Below, in pieces: positions 26,282 through 35,999 of a stretch of DNA of 64,000 nt (its first letter is position 1; each line of letters opens with the position of its first letter). The stretch is taken from assembly GCA_001768735.1 (NCBI GenBank), contig MEMB01000002.1, forward strand, positions 86,418 to 150,417, given 5' to 3'. Both the position numbers and the translations under genes were made by a program. Below the pieces are notes generated by a model. That model ran no database searches, was not told the DNA's origin, and worked only from the letters and a program-made list of their open reading frames with translations. This DNA is from Alphaproteobacteria bacterium GWF2_58_20. Lineage in GTDB: Bacteria > Pseudomonadota > Alphaproteobacteria > UBA1247.

Positions 26282-26956
26282 ATGACAGAGATCCCCAATT
26301 CCATTGCCCGCCGTGGCGTCATGATGGCCCTTGCGGCCCCTTCAGGGGGTGGGAAAAGTTCCATCATCCGCGAATTGCTCAAGACCCAGCCGGAGATTTA
26401 TCTTTCGGTTTCGGCAACCACACGCGCGCCGCGTCCCGGCGAGGTGGATGGCAAGGATTATCATTTTGTGACCCAGGAGAAATTCCGGGAAATGCTGGAT
26501 GCCGGGGCATTTCTGGAACATGCGGAAGTGTTTGGAAATTTTTATGGCACGCCCCGCCAGATGGTGGAAGAGCATCTGGCCCAGGGACATGATGTCTTTT
26601 TTGACATTGACTGGCAGGGTGCGCGACAGATTGCGGAAAAGACAGGTGGCGAGCTGGTGCGGGTTTTCATCCTGCCGCCATCGGGCGATGAACTGGAAAA
26701 GCGTCTCAAGGGTCGTGGACAGGACAGCGATGAGGTGATTGCCGGGCGCATGGCCAAGGCCGCATCGGAAATCCGCCACTGGGACGAATTTGATTATGTG
26801 GTTGTCAATGATGTGTTCGAGCAGGCAGTGGCCGAGATTTGTGGCATTCTTGCCACGGAGCGCCTGCGGCGCATCCGCCGTTCTGGCATGGCTGGATTTG
26901 TGAAAGACCTTATGGATGGCTGTGCGCGTTACGCACAAGCAAAGCCAGCGTCCTAA
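26282..26956 (+). CDS. gmk: Guanylate kinase
   Basis: A 224-residue enzyme phosphorylating GMP to GDP. P-loop APSGGGKSSI at residues about 19-28, the GMP-binding block SVSATTRAPRPGEVDGKDYHFV, EHAEVFGNFYGTP, and DVFFDIDWQGARQI. Length is normal for the family. Its 3' end overlaps the 3' end of rsmA on the other strand by 47 bp, so the two genes are convergent with no space for a terminator. Confidence 0.96.
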   Translation: MTEIPNSIARRGVMMALAAPSGGGKSSIIRELLKTQPEIYLSVSATTRAPRPGEVDGKDYHFVTQEKFREMLDAGAFLEHAEVFGNFYGTPRQMVEEHLAQGHDVFFDIDWQGARQIAEKTGGELVRVFILPPSGDELEKRLKGRGQDSDEVIAGRMAKAASEIRHWDEFDYVVVNDVFEQAVAEICGILATERLRRIRRSGMAGFVKDLMDGCARYAQAKPAS

Positions 26957-27773
26957 AGCCTTCCCAGCCAATTTCCTCGGCACGGGCCGTTGGTGCAATG
27001 CCGATTGCCTCCAAGGTTTTTTCCGTATCCGGGAACAGCGTTTTCAGGCTTGAACGCAGCATCTTGCGGCGCTGGCCAAAAGCGGCGGCGGTCACCTTTT
27101 CCATGGCAGAAAAAAGTGCCTGATCCACGGCTTCTTCATTGCGTGGAGTCAGACGTACAACCGCAGAAGTGACTTTTGGCGGTGGTGTGAAGGCGCGTGG
27201 CGGAAGTTCAAAAAGACATTCCGCATTCATCAGCCACTGTGTCAGGACAGAAAGGCGGCCATAATCCTTGCTGCGGGGGGCGGCCACAAGCCTGCGGGCC
27301 ACTTCGGCCTGAAACATGAGGATCATGACGGAAAAAGCGGGTGTCTGGCGCAGCCAGGCAATGAGCAACGGCGTTGCGATGTTGTAGGGCAGGTTGGCAA
27401 TGATGGCTCGTGGAGCGGGGCAGAGGCTGGCCAGATCCGTTTCAAGCGCATCGGCTTCAATCAGGCGCAAATGGCCTTGGCTGGCTTCCACGAGGCTTCC
27501 CAGAACCTCATGGCAGCGCCAGTCGCGCTCCACGGCAATGAGTTCCCTTGGGGTTTCCATGAGGATGGCACGGGTGAGTCCACCCGGGCCTGGCCCCACT
27601 TCAATGACGCCGGTTTCAGAAAGATCGCCCGCCGCCCGGGCAATCTTGGCGGTGAGGTTGAGGTCAAGCAGGAAATGCTGTCCCAGGGATTTGCGGGCAT
27701 CCATGCTGGCCCTTGCAATGACATCACGCAAAGGTGGCAGGCTGGCAAGGGCTGTTTTCATGTTGGTCCTCAT
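26910..27773 (-). CDS. rsmA: 16S rRNA (adenine(1518)-N6/adenine(1519)-N6)-dimethyltransferase
   Basis: A 287-residue methyltransferase (KsgA). KSLGQHFLLDLNL is the family N-terminal motif, EVGPGPGGLT the SAM-binding motif I, and ANLPYNIATPLL the catalytic NLPY motif; RAFTPPPKVTSAVVRL follows. It dimethylates two adenines in helix 45 of 16S rRNA during 30S maturation. The ATG overlaps the surA stop (ATGA at 27770-27773). In many alphaproteobacteria pdxA lies between these two genes; here it does not. Confidence 0.95.
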   Translation of the reverse strand: MRTNMKTALASLPPLRDVIARASMDARKSLGQHFLLDLNLTAKIARAAGDLSETGVIEVGPGPGGLTRAILMETPRELIAVERDWRCHEVLGSLVEASQGHLRLIEADALETDLASLCPAPRAIIANLPYNIATPLLIAWLRQTPAFSVMILMFQAEVARRLVAAPRSKDYGRLSVLTQWLMNAECLFELPPRAFTPPPKVTSAVVRLTPRNEEAVDQALFSAMEKVTAAAFGQRRKMLRSSLKTLFPDTEKTLEAIGIAPTARAEEIGWEGFRTLALLVRNAHSHP

Positions 27774-28705
27774 CCCCGGATGTCAATGAAGGCGGACGCA
27801 CGCAGGTCACGCAGGGCGCGACGTTGCAGGATATCAAGCCGTTCATTGCCGATCTGGTTGCCAATCTCGGTTGTGCTGGGCAGGGAATCCGGATCAAGTG
27901 TCCGGACATCACGCAGCAGGAGGATATGCCAGCCGCGCAGGGAACGCAGGGGCGGGGACAGATGGCCCGGCTGCATGCGGATGAGGGCATTTTCAAGGGT
28001 CTGGTCCAGCTGGCCCTGAGGCAGCCAGCCAAGGTCGCCTCCACCTGCGGCTCCGGCGGACTGGGAGAACTGGCGGGCCATGGCGGGAAAGCTGGCGCCT
28101 TTTTTCAGTTCTTCAAAAATGCGTGTGGCGAGGGCTTCCGCACTGGCATCATCCTCGGGGTTTTCCACGGGGATGAAAATTTCGGCGACCAGCCATTCGG
28201 GTTTTCCGGCCGAAGCGGCAAGACGTTCCAGGGCTTCTGCAATATCGGTATCGGTGACATCAATCTGGGACATGATGTGGCGCTGGACAAATCGGGTCCA
28301 TGAAAGCTGGGCCCGCAGCTGCTTGTAGATCCAGCCTTTTTTAACGCCAGAATCCGCAAGGGCTGCGGCAAAGGCATCGGCTGTCAGGTTGTTTTGCATG
28401 GCCACCACCTCAAAGGCCTTGTCGAGATCATCCTGGGCAAGAAGGATTCCGGACTTCTGGGCTGCGCGCAGTTCAAGCTCCTCGTCAATGAGGGTTCGCA
28501 AAACCTGGGGACGAAGACGGGTCCGGGTTTCCTCGCTGGCCGGAATGCCTGAGGCGGTCATGATGAGGGTGGTGCGGTTTTCAAGGTCGTTTTCCGTAAT
28601 GGCGCGGTCGTTGACCGTGGCCACAATGCGGGCAAGCGTTTCCTGGGCCCTTGCCGGAATGATGATGCAAAGGGACAAGGCCAGGATCTGGAAAAGTTTT
28701 TTCAT
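27770..28705 (-). CDS. surA: Periplasmic peptidyl-prolyl isomerase/chaperone, SurA family
   Basis: A 311-residue protein. MKKLFQILALSLCIIIPARA is a signal peptide with cleavage before QE. A SurA N-domain follows (ETLARIVATVNDRAITENDL; VLRTLIDEELELRAAQKSGI) and one parvulin domain (PEWLVAEIFIPVE to GWHILLLRDVR). E. coli SurA has two parvulin domains and 428 residues; the single domain is usual in alphaproteobacteria. It escorts outer-membrane proteins through the periplasm. The start at 28705 lies just after the lptG stop; 28714 is an overlapping alternative. Confidence 0.9.
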   Translation of the reverse strand: MKKLFQILALSLCIIIPARAQETLARIVATVNDRAITENDLENRTTLIMTASGIPASEETRTRLRPQVLRTLIDEELELRAAQKSGILLAQDDLDKAFEVVAMQNNLTADAFAAALADSGVKKGWIYKQLRAQLSWTRFVQRHIMSQIDVTDTDIAEALERLAASAGKPEWLVAEIFIPVENPEDDASAEALATRIFEELKKGASFPAMARQFSQSAGAAGGGDLGWLPQGQLDQTLENALIRMQPGHLSPPLRSLRGWHILLLRDVRTLDPDSLPSTTEIGNQIGNERLDILQRRALRDLRASAFIDIRG

Positions 28706-28706
28706 G

Positions 28707-29810
28707 TCATCCATCCTCAAGATGCAGCAGGGCGGCGGAACCGAGCAGAAGGGCGAGCCCCGCGGGCGCCCATGCGGCAAGAAAAAGCGGCAGGTTGTCG
28801 TGCATGCCAAGAGCCTGCACCACATCATTGATGAAATAGAGAAGAAAGCCAAGCAATGTTCCTCCGGCCGCCATCTTTCCTGCGCCGCCTTCGCGTGAAG
28901 GGCGGAGCGACATGGCGGTGGCCAGCAGAAGGACGCCGGCAAAAAGGAATGGCTGGGAAAGCAGGGACAGGAAATGCAGGCGTAGGCGGGTTGCTGCGAA
29001 GCCTGTGGCTTCCATCATCTGGATGAAGCCGGGAATCTGCCAGAAGGAAATGGTTTCAGGTTCCGCAAAGCTTTCCTCGATGCGGCCAAGGGACAGGTCG
29101 GTCGGGATGGTGACTTCACCGGATGGCTGGGCTGGAAGACCGGGTTCGTTGATGAATCCCTGCGGAATGTGCCAAGCGCCATCGGCCAGTGTGGCTTGGC
29201 TTGCATCAATGCGGCGGTCAAATTGGTCGGGGCCGCTGGAGAAGAAGAGGGTGAGGTCGGCAAGCCTGCCGTCTTCACGGTTGACGCTGCGGGCATGGAT
29301 GATGATGTCGCGCCCGGTTGCATCCTGTTGCCGGAGCCAGAGGCCGGAACCGGCAATGTTGATGGCGCTGCCGGAGCCGCCGGCAAGGGAAGAATCCAGC
29401 TGTTCATATCGGGCCAGCATGACCGCCGAGATGGGGTTGATGATGGTGATCTTGATGATGCCCAGCAGGAGGACGGATACCATCATGGGCCAGAGGAATC
29501 CCCAGACGGAAACTCCGGCCGTGCGCACAATGACCAGTTCCTGGTTGCGGGTCAGGCGAAAGAAGCAGTGCATGGCCGCAAAAAGGATGGCAAAGATCAT
29601 GAGTTGCTGAACGCTTTGCGGCAGGCGGAGCGCCGCCATTTCGACAATTCCGGAAAAAGGGATGGCGGCCATTTTGGATGTCTTGCGCAGCAGCTCGACG
29701 ATTTCAAAGATGAAGCTGATGAAGGACAGGACGCCCAGCGCCATGAGGACCTGGGTGAGGAATTGGCGTGCCAGGTAAAGGGAAAGTGTGGGGGCAATTT
29801 TTATGCGCAT
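28707..29810 (-). CDS. lptG: LPS export ABC transporter permease LptG
   Basis: A 367-residue YjgP/YjgQ-family permease. Three hydrophobic helices precede a periplasmic jellyroll domain and three follow it: RIKIAPTLSLYLARQFL at the start, ATRLRLHFLSLLSQPFLF and GGTLLGFLLYFINDVVQALG at the end. With LptF it forms the membrane core of the LptB2FG complex that extracts lipopolysaccharide from the inner membrane. The start overlaps the lptF end by 10 bp. lptD, often placed next in alphaproteobacteria, is absent. Confidence 0.92.
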   Translation of the reverse strand: MRIKIAPTLSLYLARQFLTQVLMALGVLSFISFIFEIVELLRKTSKMAAIPFSGIVEMAALRLPQSVQQLMIFAILFAAMHCFFRLTRNQELVIVRTAGVSVWGFLWPMMVSVLLLGIIKITIINPISAVMLARYEQLDSSLAGGSGSAINIAGSGLWLRQQDATGRDIIIHARSVNREDGRLADLTLFFSSGPDQFDRRIDASQATLADGAWHIPQGFINEPGLPAQPSGEVTIPTDLSLGRIEESFAEPETISFWQIPGFIQMMEATGFAATRLRLHFLSLLSQPFLFAGVLLLATAMSLRPSREGGAGKMAAGGTLLGFLLYFINDVVQALGMHDNLPLFLAAWAPAGLALLLGSAALLHLEDG

Positions 29811-30916
29811 GGGGCCTTCCTTTCCCGTGGCAGGTCGCGGATTTTTCCAAGGCGCCAGGCAAAGAAAACGGAAGGCAGGAAAACGGAGAGATAGATGAGC
29901 GGGGTAGCCCATACAGAGGTGCGTGCGAGACTCCCGGAGATCATGTAACCCGACTGGATGAGGAAGGCGAAGCTGCCAGCCAGGGCGATGCGGCGGCCCA
30001 TGCCGCGCCGGGCGTGGGGGGCGGTAAGAATGGCGAAGAGGGCCGCAAGGGCAAGGGCAAGGCAAAGGAAGGGCGAGGCGATTCGGTTGTGGGCCTCAAC
30101 CCGGAAGATCCTGCTGTATTGACGGTCAAAATCGGTTTGGGGAGGCTCAAGGAGTTCCAGAAAGGTGCGGTCACTGGGTTCGACCCAGCGCGAACTGACG
30201 GGTTTCTGGATAAGTCCCATGTCAATGGTATGGGAAAGGAAGTCCAGTCGGGTCACTGCGCCCGTTGCCGGATTTGTGAGTTCCTGGCGGGAGCCGTTTT
30301 CAACAATGAGTCGCGGGCCATCGGGGGTATCAGCCAGGCGGCCGGTTTTTGCAAGGGTTGTCACAGGACGTTTTGCATCACGGGTGTCATGAATGAGCAG
30401 GCCGCGAAAATCGCCATTGTCCCCACGTTCACGGAAATAAACGGTCAGGTTGCTGCTGACCGGGTTGAAGACGCCTTCCCGCAGAAGAAGACTTGTGTAT
30501 TGCGAATTTGCCATATCCTTGAGGGTTTTGAGCTGGCGATTGGAAATTGGTGTAAGCCAGGTATTCATGACCAGCAGGAGGCCGAGCGAAAGGCCTGCAA
30601 GGAAAAGAGCGGGCTGGGCGATCTGCCATGTGCCAAGGCCAAAGGACCGCAGTATGGTGAGTTCGCTGTCGGCAAACATGCGATTATAAACAAACAGAAC
30701 CACAATGAGGATGGTCATCGGCAGGGCGGCGGCCGCAAAATTGGGCAGGGTAAGCGCCACCATGCGGAGGAACATGCGCACAGGCGCACCGCCGTTCAGG
30801 GTGATTTCCAGGAAACGCAGCGACTGCGTCAACCAAAGGGCTACGCAAATGGCCAGAAGGGTAAAAAGCGTGGCCAGAAGCAGGTTCCGGAATATGTATC
30901 GCTTGATCAGGATCAT
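29801..30916 (-). CDS. lptF: LPS export ABC transporter permease LptF
   Basis: A 371-residue paralogue of LptG in the same permease family: an N-terminal YIFRNLLLATLFTLLAI helix, VYNRMFADSELTILRSFGLG as the conserved cytoplasmic loop, a periplasmic domain, then RIASPFLCLALALAALFAI and further helices. It pairs with LptG. It is divergent from pepA, with 75 bp between the starts, as in many alphaproteobacteria. Confidence 0.92.
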   Translation of the reverse strand: MILIKRYIFRNLLLATLFTLLAICVALWLTQSLRFLEITLNGGAPVRMFLRMVALTLPNFAAAALPMTILIVVLFVYNRMFADSELTILRSFGLGTWQIAQPALFLAGLSLGLLLVMNTWLTPISNRQLKTLKDMANSQYTSLLLREGVFNPVSSNLTVYFRERGDNGDFRGLLIHDTRDAKRPVTTLAKTGRLADTPDGPRLIVENGSRQELTNPATGAVTRLDFLSHTIDMGLIQKPVSSRWVEPSDRTFLELLEPPQTDFDRQYSRIFRVEAHNRIASPFLCLALALAALFAILTAPHARRGMGRRIALAGSFAFLIQSGYMISGSLARTSVWATPLIYLSVFLPSVFFAWRLGKIRDLPRERKAPCA

Positions 30917-30991
30917 GAAACAGGGGTAAAAGGATTGAAAAGGATGAAGCCTTCTGTAACGCTTTTTTCCGCCAATCTCAAGGAGTGGAAC

Positions 30992-32488
30992 ATGAAAATC
31001 GCATTTATTGATCCTGCCCGCCCATTACCATGCAACACCGGGGTTGGGTTCTGTCATGAAAAATGCAAGCTGGATGAAGCACTTTCCGCCCTTGATGCTC
31101 TGCTGGACGGGTTTGTTTCGGAAGCTCTTGCCGGCCTGAAATATTCTGGCAAGCGTGATGAGGTGGCTCTTCTGACCCTGCCACCCGCAGCAGGTCTTTC
31201 TCGCCTTTTCGTGTTTGGCCTTGGCGAGGATGCAGATGGCGAAGAGGACATCTTGTCCATGGAACGTTCGGGAGGCGTGCTGGCTTCGCGGCTTTTTGGC
31301 TTTTCTGAAGCGGTTCTGCTCTCTTCCGGAATGGGGGAGGACGTGCTGGCCTCCCTGCTTGAAGGCATGCTGCTGCGGAGCTGGCAGTTTGTGAAGTACC
31401 GGACGAATGCCAGCAAGGACAAGGTGAAGGTTCCGCTTGGAACCCTGCATGTGCATGTGGCGGATGTCCATACGGCACAAAAAGCGTTTGCGCCCCGCAA
31501 GGCCCGGGCTGAAGCGGTATTTTTTGCGCGCGACCTGATTTCAGAACCGGGAAATGTCCTGTATCCCGCCAGCATGGCCAGCCGGGTGGCCAAACATTTT
31601 GAAAAAACGGATGTTTCGGTGGAAATTCTCGGCGAAAAGGATATCAGGGCGCTTGGGATGGGGGCACTTCTCGGGGTTGCCCAAGGCAGTGAAAAGCCGC
31701 CACGGCTGGTGGTGATGGAATACCACGGTGCGAAAAAGGGCAGCAAAAAACCTCCTGTGGCCTTTGTTGGCAAGGGCGTGACGTTTGACAGCGGCGGCAT
31801 TTCGCTCAAGCCGGGCGCTGGAATGTGGGACATGAAACATGACATGGCGGGAGCCGCTGCCGTGATTGGGGTGATGGACGCGCTGGCGGCCCGCAAGGCA
31901 AAGGTTGATGTGGTGGGGATCGTTGGCCTGGTGGAAAACATGCCGTCCGGTGGGGCGCAACGTCCGGGTGATATTGTGGTGTCCATGTCGGGGCAAACCA
32001 TTGAGGTTCAGAATACGGATGCCGAGGGGCGTCTTGTGCTGGCGGATTGCCTGAGTTATGCGCAGGAACGGTTTGGTACCAAAACGGTGGTCAATCTTGC
32101 AACGCTGACCGGTGCGATTGCCATTGCGCTGGGCAGTGAACATGCGGGGCTTTTCAGCAACAGCACGGAACTGGCCGGTGCCTTGCGGGCGGCCGGAAAG
32201 AAAACCGGCGAAAGGCTGTGGCGCCTTCCCATGGGCAGCGCCTATGACAAGATGATTGATTCCGATATTGCGGACATGAAAAACATTACGGGTGTGCGGG
32301 ATGCGGGCAGCATTACGGCCGCCCAGTTCCTCCAGCGATTCGTCCGGGAAGATGTGGCCTGGGCACATCTTGACATTGCCTCCGTGGCTTGGAAAAACAA
32401 GGATGATGCGCTGTGTCCGAAAGGCGCAACCGGATTTGGCGTGCGTTTGCTGGATGTTTTTGTGGCCGCTGCGCTGGAAAAAGCATGA
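30992..32488 (+). CDS. pepA: Leucyl aminopeptidase (cytosol aminopeptidase)
   Basis: A 498-residue M17 metallopeptidase. The C-terminal catalytic domain is complete: GKGVTFDSGGISLKPG, MKHDMAGAAAV, and the family signature NTDAEGRLVLAD, holding the two-metal ligands and the catalytic lysine and arginine. The N-terminal macro-like domain is less conserved. It releases N-terminal amino acids and can bind DNA in E. coli. AGGAG at 30981-30985 fixes the start. Its stop overlaps holC by 4 bp, the common alphaproteobacterial pair. Confidence 0.96.
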   Translation: MKIAFIDPARPLPCNTGVGFCHEKCKLDEALSALDALLDGFVSEALAGLKYSGKRDEVALLTLPPAAGLSRLFVFGLGEDADGEEDILSMERSGGVLASRLFGFSEAVLLSSGMGEDVLASLLEGMLLRSWQFVKYRTNASKDKVKVPLGTLHVHVADVHTAQKAFAPRKARAEAVFFARDLISEPGNVLYPASMASRVAKHFEKTDVSVEILGEKDIRALGMGALLGVAQGSEKPPRLVVMEYHGAKKGSKKPPVAFVGKGVTFDSGGISLKPGAGMWDMKHDMAGAAAVIGVMDALAARKAKVDVVGIVGLVENMPSGGAQRPGDIVVSMSGQTIEVQNTDAEGRLVLADCLSYAQERFGTKTVVNLATLTGAIAIALGSEHAGLFSNSTELAGALRAAGKKTGERLWRLPMGSAYDKMIDSDIADMKNITGVRDAGSITAAQFLQRFVREDVAWAHLDIASVAWKNKDDALCPKGATGFGVRLLDVFVAAALEKA

Positions 32489-32934
32489 GTGAAGTCCGCT
32501 TTTACCATCTGACCCGGACTTCCCTGGATTCAGCGCTTTACGGAATACTTGAAAAAGCGGTGGGTCAAGGCATGAGAACTGTTGTTGATGCCGGTTCTCC
32601 GGAGCGGGCTGAGCAGCTTTCGGCACAGCTCTGGACGGTGCAGCCTTCCGGTTTCCTTCCTCATGGCACAGCAAAAGACGGCATGCCGGAACGTCAGCCA
32701 ATCTATATTGGGGAAAATTCGGAAAACCTGAATGGCGCCACCCTGCTTGTCATGCTGGGGGGGCAGGCCCCGCCTGATCCTGAAGCCTTTTCCCTGTGTT
32801 GCCTGGTATTTGAGGACAGGGATGCGGATGCGGTGGTGCTGGCACGGAAAAGCTGGAAAAGCCTCAAGGAAGCAGGGGGTTTCCTGTCCTATTGGCAGCA
32901 GGGGGAAAACGGGGGCTGGCAAAAGACGGCGTGA
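32485..32934 (+). CDS. holC: DNA polymerase III subunit chi
   Basis: A 149-residue protein matching HolC: VRFYHLTRTSLDSALYGIL at the start, RTVVDAGSPERAEQLSAQLW, FLPHGTAKDG, and PIYIGENSENLNGATLLVML. Chi links the clamp loader to single-stranded DNA-binding protein at the replication fork. Start overlaps the pepA stop (ATGA), so translation is coupled. Confidence 0.93.
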   Translation: MSEVRFYHLTRTSLDSALYGILEKAVGQGMRTVVDAGSPERAEQLSAQLWTVQPSGFLPHGTAKDGMPERQPIYIGENSENLNGATLLVMLGGQAPPDPEAFSLCCLVFEDRDADAVVLARKSWKSLKEAGGFLSYWQQGENGGWQKTA

Positions 32935-33059
32935 AGCTTCTTTTGGCATGAAGCCGATTCTTCAGGCCCTCTTGTAATTTCCCGACATCGCAGCTACTTT
33001 CTGCGCCCGAAAAAGACAAGGGGAGGATGATCCTCCCGTTTCCCTTGGAGAATGAACAC

Positions 33060-34742
33060 ATGGCCAAAAAGGACCTGCGGCATGATGGTGACATCGCGCG
33101 TGCTGCGAAACTGCAACCAATAGCCGCCATTGCCGAAAAAGCCGGGATTCCTGAAGAGGCGGTCATTCCTTTCGGACGCAGCAAGGCCAAGCTGGATGAA
33201 GCGTTCATCGCGGGGCTTGCAGACAAGCCTCAGGGGCATCTTGTCCTTGTGACAGCCATTACCCCGACAGCCGCCGGGGAAGGCAAGACAACCACCTCCA
33301 TCGGGCTTGCAGATGCCATGCGCCGACTGGGGAAAAGGGCATCCGTGTGCCTGCGCGAGCCCAGCCTTGGTCCCTGTTTTGGCATGAAGGGCGGCGCAAC
33401 AGGTGGTGGATTTGCGCAAGTGGTGCCGATGGAGGATATCAACCTTCATTTTACCGGAGATTTCCACGCCGTCACCTCGGCCCACAACCTGCTCGCCGCC
33501 ATGCTTGATAACCACCTGCATTTTGGCAATGCGCTGGACATTGATCCGCATAGCATCACCTGGCGGCGTGTGGTGGACATGAATGATCGGGCGTTGCGCG
33601 ATATCGTTCTTGGGCTTGGCGGGCGCGCCAACGGGGTGCCGCGTCAGTCCGGGTTTGATATTACGGCATCTTCGGAGATCATGGCCATTCTTTGCCTTTC
33701 CACAGACATGGAAGACCTGAAGCGCCGCCTTGGCAATGTCATTGTTGCCCATGACAGGGCTGGAAAACCGGTGCATGCGAGGGATCTTTCTGCGGATGGC
33801 GCCATGGCTGCGCTCCTCAAGGATGCGTTCCTGCCCAACCTTGTTCAGACACTTGAAGGAACCCCGGCCTTTATTCATGGGGGGCCGTTTGCCAATATTG
33901 CACATGGGTGCAATTCTGTGGTTGCGACACGGGCGGCGCTTGGGGTTTCTGAATGGGTTGTTACTGAAGCGGGATTTGGCGCGGATTTGGGGGCCGAAAA
34001 GTTTTTTGACATCAAGTGCCGGAAGGCCGGACTTTCCCCCGATGTGGCGGTGCTGGTGGCAACAATCCGGGCTCTCAAACTGCATGGCGGCGTTGAAAAA
34101 ACGCATCTTGAAGAGGAAAATGTCCATGCGGTCGAGGTGGGGTTTGCCAACCTGCAAAGGCATGTGGAAAACATTGGCCAGTTTGGGGTTCCTGTTGTGG
34201 TTGCCATCAATCATTTTGATGCGGATACCCAAGCCGAGCTTGATCTTGTGCGGAAAATGAGCGCGGAGATTGGTGTGGATGCCGTGATTTGCAGCCATTG
34301 GGCACACGGTGGTGCAGGCGCGGAAGGCCTGGCCGAGGCGGTTTTCCGCAAGGTGGAGGAAGATCCGGCCAATTTTCACGGACTTTATCCGGATGATATT
34401 TCCTTGTGGGAAAAGGCGCGCATGGTGGCCAGAAGCCTTTATGGGGCCGAAGACATCATTGGGGATTGCAAGGTGCAGGAGAAATTTGCGGAACTTGAAC
34501 GCGCAGGATATGGCACATTTCCTGTGTGCATGGCCAAAACCCAATACAGTTTTTCAACCGATCCAACCTTGAAAGGGGCACCTGTGGACCATATTGTGCC
34601 GGTGCGGGATGTGCGTCTTGCCGCTGGTGCTGAATTTGTGGTGGTGGTGTGTGGGGATATCATGCTGATGCCGGGCTTGCCGCGTAAGCCGGCCGCAGAA
34701 ACAGTATCCATCGGTTCAGATGGGCATGTCAGCGGGCTCTGA
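33060..34742 (+). CDS. fhs: Formate--tetrahydrofolate ligase
   Basis: A 560-residue ATP-dependent synthetase making 10-formyltetrahydrofolate from formate. The P-loop [60 protein letters not shown] and [20 protein letters not shown] are the classical FTHFS blocks. ATG 33060 is used since MAKKDL is followed by the conserved domain and GGAG lies 10 bp upstream; the frame opens at 33027. It feeds one-carbon units to purine synthesis; no other one-carbon gene is nearby. Confidence 0.96.
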   Translation: MAKKDLRHDGDIARAAKLQPIAAIAEKAGIPEEAVIPFGRSKAKLDEAFIAGLADKPQGHLVLVTAITPTAAGEGKTTTSIGLADAMRRLGKRASVCLREPSLGPCFGMKGGATGGGFAQVVPMEDINLHFTGDFHAVTSAHNLLAAMLDNHLHFGNALDIDPHSITWRRVVDMNDRALRDIVLGLGGRANGVPRQSGFDITASSEIMAILCLSTDMEDLKRRLGNVIVAHDRAGKPVHARDLSADGAMAALLKDAFLPNLVQTLEGTPAFIHGGPFANIAHGCNSVVATRAALGVSEWVVTEAGFGADLGAEKFFDIKCRKAGLSPDVAVLVATIRALKLHGGVEKTHLEEENVHAVEVGFANLQRHVENIGQFGVPVVVAINHFDADTQAELDLVRKMSAEIGVDAVICSHWAHGGAGAEGLAEAVFRKVEEDPANFHGLYPDDISLWEKARMVARSLYGAEDIIGDCKVQEKFAELERAGYGTFPVCMAKTQYSFSTDPTLKGAPVDHIVPVRDVRLAAGAEFVVVVCGDIMLMPGLPRKPAAETVSIGSDGHVSGL

Positions 34743-34780
34743 TGGTTGAAACTGTTTTTCGGGAAGGCTGAAACAAGAGA

Positions 34781-35626
34781 TTAGAGCTCGATTTCAAGCC
34801 CTTCACGCGCCACAATGGTGCCGGGAGCCGCTTCGCCGGCCAGCCGGTCAATCAGGTCGTTTTCATCATCGTCCCTTGCGGGACGGAGATGGAAAAGCGC
34901 GGTGCGTTTGGCACCGCAGGCCTGCGCCAGGCGACAGGCTTCCTGCCATGTGGAGTGACCCCAACCGATAAAGTTCGGGAATTCGGCATCGGTGAACATG
35001 GCATCATAAATGAAAATGTCGGCATCCTTGCAGAAATTGATGATGCGCGCATCCGGCGCACCGGGGGTGTGTTCGGTGTCGGACAGGTAACAGATTTTGC
35101 GTCCGGCATATTCAATGCGGAATCCGCAAGCCCCATTGGGATGGTTGAGGGGAAGGGTGTGGACCATCAGCCCGGGATGAAGTTCGAAAGTATCATGGGG
35201 ATGAAAGTCATGGAATTCCGGATGTGACAGGAAATCCGCCGGAGTGAAGGGTTCGTATGGCGGGCAGAAATGGTTGCTCAGGATGGATCTCGTGGTTTCA
35301 CCCTCCGGGTGGCCGAAACCCCAGATGCGGAAACGGTTTTCCGGGTTGAAAAGGGGGGCGAAGAAAGGCATGCCACAGGTGTGGTCCATGTGGAAGTGCG
35401 AGAGGATGATGTCGGCATCGATGGGGGTTCCCATGGCAGCCATGCGCCATCCAAGCGGAACGATTCCTGTTCCGGCGTCAAGGATGACCGTGTGCGGACC
35501 ACAGCGGAGGAAAACACAAGCCGTGTTGCCGCCATAACGCATGGTGTGTATGCCTGAAGCAGCCACGGTGCCGCGGATGCCTTCAAAGCGCAGGGTGACC
35601 CTGGATGTATCGTTTCTATCGCTCAT
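34781..35626 (-). CDS. Metallo-beta-lactamase-fold hydrolase
   Basis: A 281-residue protein with the zinc motif SHFHMDHTCG, an N-terminal RGTVAASG and YGGNTACVFLRC (where the glycine-rich strand precedes the metal site), a later histidine pair LPLNHPNG, CYLSDTEHTPG, and a final FHLRPARDDDE. The pattern resembles the cAMP phosphodiesterase/ribonuclease Z-like branch and many uncharacterised alphaproteobacterial hydrolases. Substrate unknown. The start at 35626 gives a sensible N-terminus (MSDRNDTSRVTLRF), without a clear ribosome binding site; the frame continues upstream into the tRNA gene. Confidence 0.85.
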   Translation of the reverse strand: MSDRNDTSRVTLRFEGIRGTVAASGIHTMRYGGNTACVFLRCGPHTVILDAGTGIVPLGWRMAAMGTPIDADIILSHFHMDHTCGMPFFAPLFNPENRFRIWGFGHPEGETTRSILSNHFCPPYEPFTPADFLSHPEFHDFHPHDTFELHPGLMVHTLPLNHPNGACGFRIEYAGRKICYLSDTEHTPGAPDARIINFCKDADIFIYDAMFTDAEFPNFIGWGHSTWQEACRLAQACGAKRTALFHLRPARDDDENDLIDRLAGEAAPGTIVAREGLEIEL

Positions 35627-35712
35627 GCGGGGAGAAATGTATCTTGAAAGAAAAAAAGGGGCAACAAAAAAGGGCCATGCAGCCCCGGAAAATGTCATGC
35701 GGTTTTGGAAAA

Positions 35713-35789
35713 TGGCGCGCCCGAAGGGATTCGAACCCCTAGCCTCTTGATTCGTAGTCAAGTGCTCTATCCAGTTGAGCTACGGGCGC
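35713..35789 (-). tRNA. tRNA-Arg(ACG)
   Basis: On the minus strand GCGCCCGTAGCTCAACTGG starts a full cloverleaf. The anticodon loop CTACGAA gives ACG, the T-arm is GGGGTTCGAATCCC, the acceptor stem GCGCCCG/CGGGCGC pairs fully, and CCA is encoded (35713-35715). Confidence 0.97.
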
Positions 35790-35833
35790 GTTCCGGAAAG
35801 GGTCTATAATCAATTCGGGGTTTTTAAGCAAGG

Positions 35834-35860
35834 GCCAAAAAGTTTTTTTGGCATTTTTTT
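35834..35860 (+). terminator. Possible terminator-like hairpin
   Basis: GCCAAAAA (35834-35841) pairs with TTTTTGGC (35845-35852), followed by a run of seven T. No plus-strand gene ends nearby, so its role is unclear; it may block antisense transcription from the tRNA region. Confidence 0.4.
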
Positions 35861-35999
35861 GGTAAAGGGGATAAATTCACGCTTGTGCAATGGGTTGCGA
35901 GCCGTTACACTTCGGCGTTGAATAGGTAGGGAGGTGAAGCCTGTCCAAGAGGTTGGGATTCATCAAACCGGGTCTTTAAAATAACGAGGGTTTCAGCCC

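Noticed and set aside
32994..34544. 516-codon open frame opposite fhs
   Set aside because: Formate--tetrahydrofolate ligase on the other strand is unmistakable; the frame is an antisense artefact of codon bias.
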